Source: Thermoplasmata archaeon (GTDB lineage Archaea; Thermoplasmatota; Thermoplasmata; Thermoplasmatales; Thermoplasmataceae). From it: a DNA stretch of 7,282 bases. The stretch covers positions 1 through 7,282 of the forward strand of contig JAKBQK010000043.1 in assembly GCA_021835265.1 (NCBI GenBank), read 5' to 3'. Below are positions 7,213 to 7,282 of this stretch, piece by piece. The position numbers and the translations under genes are program-made. How positions within the stretch are numbered: position 1 is the stretch's first letter; each line of letters opens with the position of its first letter. The notes below the pieces were generated by a model. It was given only the letters and a program-made list of their open reading frames with translations. It ran no database searches and was not told the origin of the DNA.

Positions 7213-7245
7213 AATCAAAATTCACCCCTAACCCCTCTTTTGATT
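7213..7245. repeat. Hairpin repeat copy B, C-rich loop
   Basis: AATCAAAA (7213-7220) and TTTTGATT (7238-7245) form a perfect 8-bp stem. The 17-base loop is TTCACCCC, TA, then ACCCCTC. It shares AAATTCACCCC and ACCCCTCTTT with copy A. Relative to copy A the stem has an extra A matched by an extra T, and an A-T pair in place of C-G, so pairing is kept. Confidence 0.65.
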
Positions 7246-7256
7246 TACGTCTCGCA

Positions 7257-7271
7257 CTCTTCTTCGAAGAG
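7257..7271. repeat. Short perfect hairpin near window end
   Basis: CTCTTC (7257-7262), loop TTC and GAAGAG (7266-7271) form a 6-bp perfect stem. It is unrelated in sequence to copies A and B. It may belong to the same structured region, which continues past the window end. Confidence 0.35.
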
Positions 7272-7282
7272 CCCATCATTCG

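Noticed and set aside
7055..7279. A 74-codon open frame on the minus strand, rich in Arg, Lys, Ser and Trp
   Set aside because: It overlaps the 3' end of res, reads through both hairpins and the GC-rich core, and has no recognisable domain. Its composition is explained by the noncoding repeats, so it is probably spurious.
7081..7282. A tRNA gene or CRISPR array in the GC-rich tail
   Set aside because: There is no T-arm GTTCRANNC sequence or cloverleaf, and the repeats occur only twice with unequal loops, which does not fit a CRISPR array.

Overview
The window looks archaeal, most likely a member of the Thermoplasmatota. The reasons are an Orc1/Cdc6-type AAA+ ATPase gene, heavy use of AGG/AGA arginine and ATA isoleucine codons, AT-rich TATA-like promoters with little Shine-Dalgarno signal before the first gene, and short T-tracts rather than hairpin plus T-tract terminators. 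The taxonomic call is an inference, and no rRNA or other phylogenetic marker is present.

Layout. Positions 1-159 are the 3' end of a gene whose product ends in a helix-turn-helix of the serine recombinase (resolvase/invertase) type. Positions 160-394 are noncoding and hold an AT-rich TATA-like palindrome, a small hairpin and dispersed repeats. Three genes then follow on the + strand with a single base between each stop and the next ATG: an Orc1/Cdc6-like ATPase (395-1495), a beta-class DNA methyltransferase of the type III restriction-modification Mod family (1497-4103), and a type III Res subunit with superfamily 2 helicase motifs and a C-terminal PD-(D/E)XK nuclease (4105-7080). The last 200 bases (7081-7282) are GC-rich, appear noncoding, and contain two related hairpins plus a third unrelated one.

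How it works together. Mod and Res have all recognisable catalytic motifs and should form an intact type III-like restriction-modification system: Mod recognises and methylates the site, and Res translocates or switches on DNA and cuts unmodified DNA. The ATPase is cotranscribable with them but has clearly higher GC (about 50% in a sample row against 30-37% in mod/res). The AT-rich stretch begins inside the last 20-25 codons of the ATPase gene and ends at the res stop codon. This suggests the restriction cassette was joined behind a resident or mobile-element ATPase gene. With the recombinase end upstream and the structured repeats downstream, the locus has the look of a mobile or exchangeable defence cassette.

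The points most worth a second look are the Cdc6-like ATPase in a tight operon with mod/res, the sharp composition boundary inside its 3' end, the apparent loss of the Box VII arginine in the ATPase, and the paired hairpins at 7107-7245, whose stems differ by compensatory changes while their loop flanks are identical.
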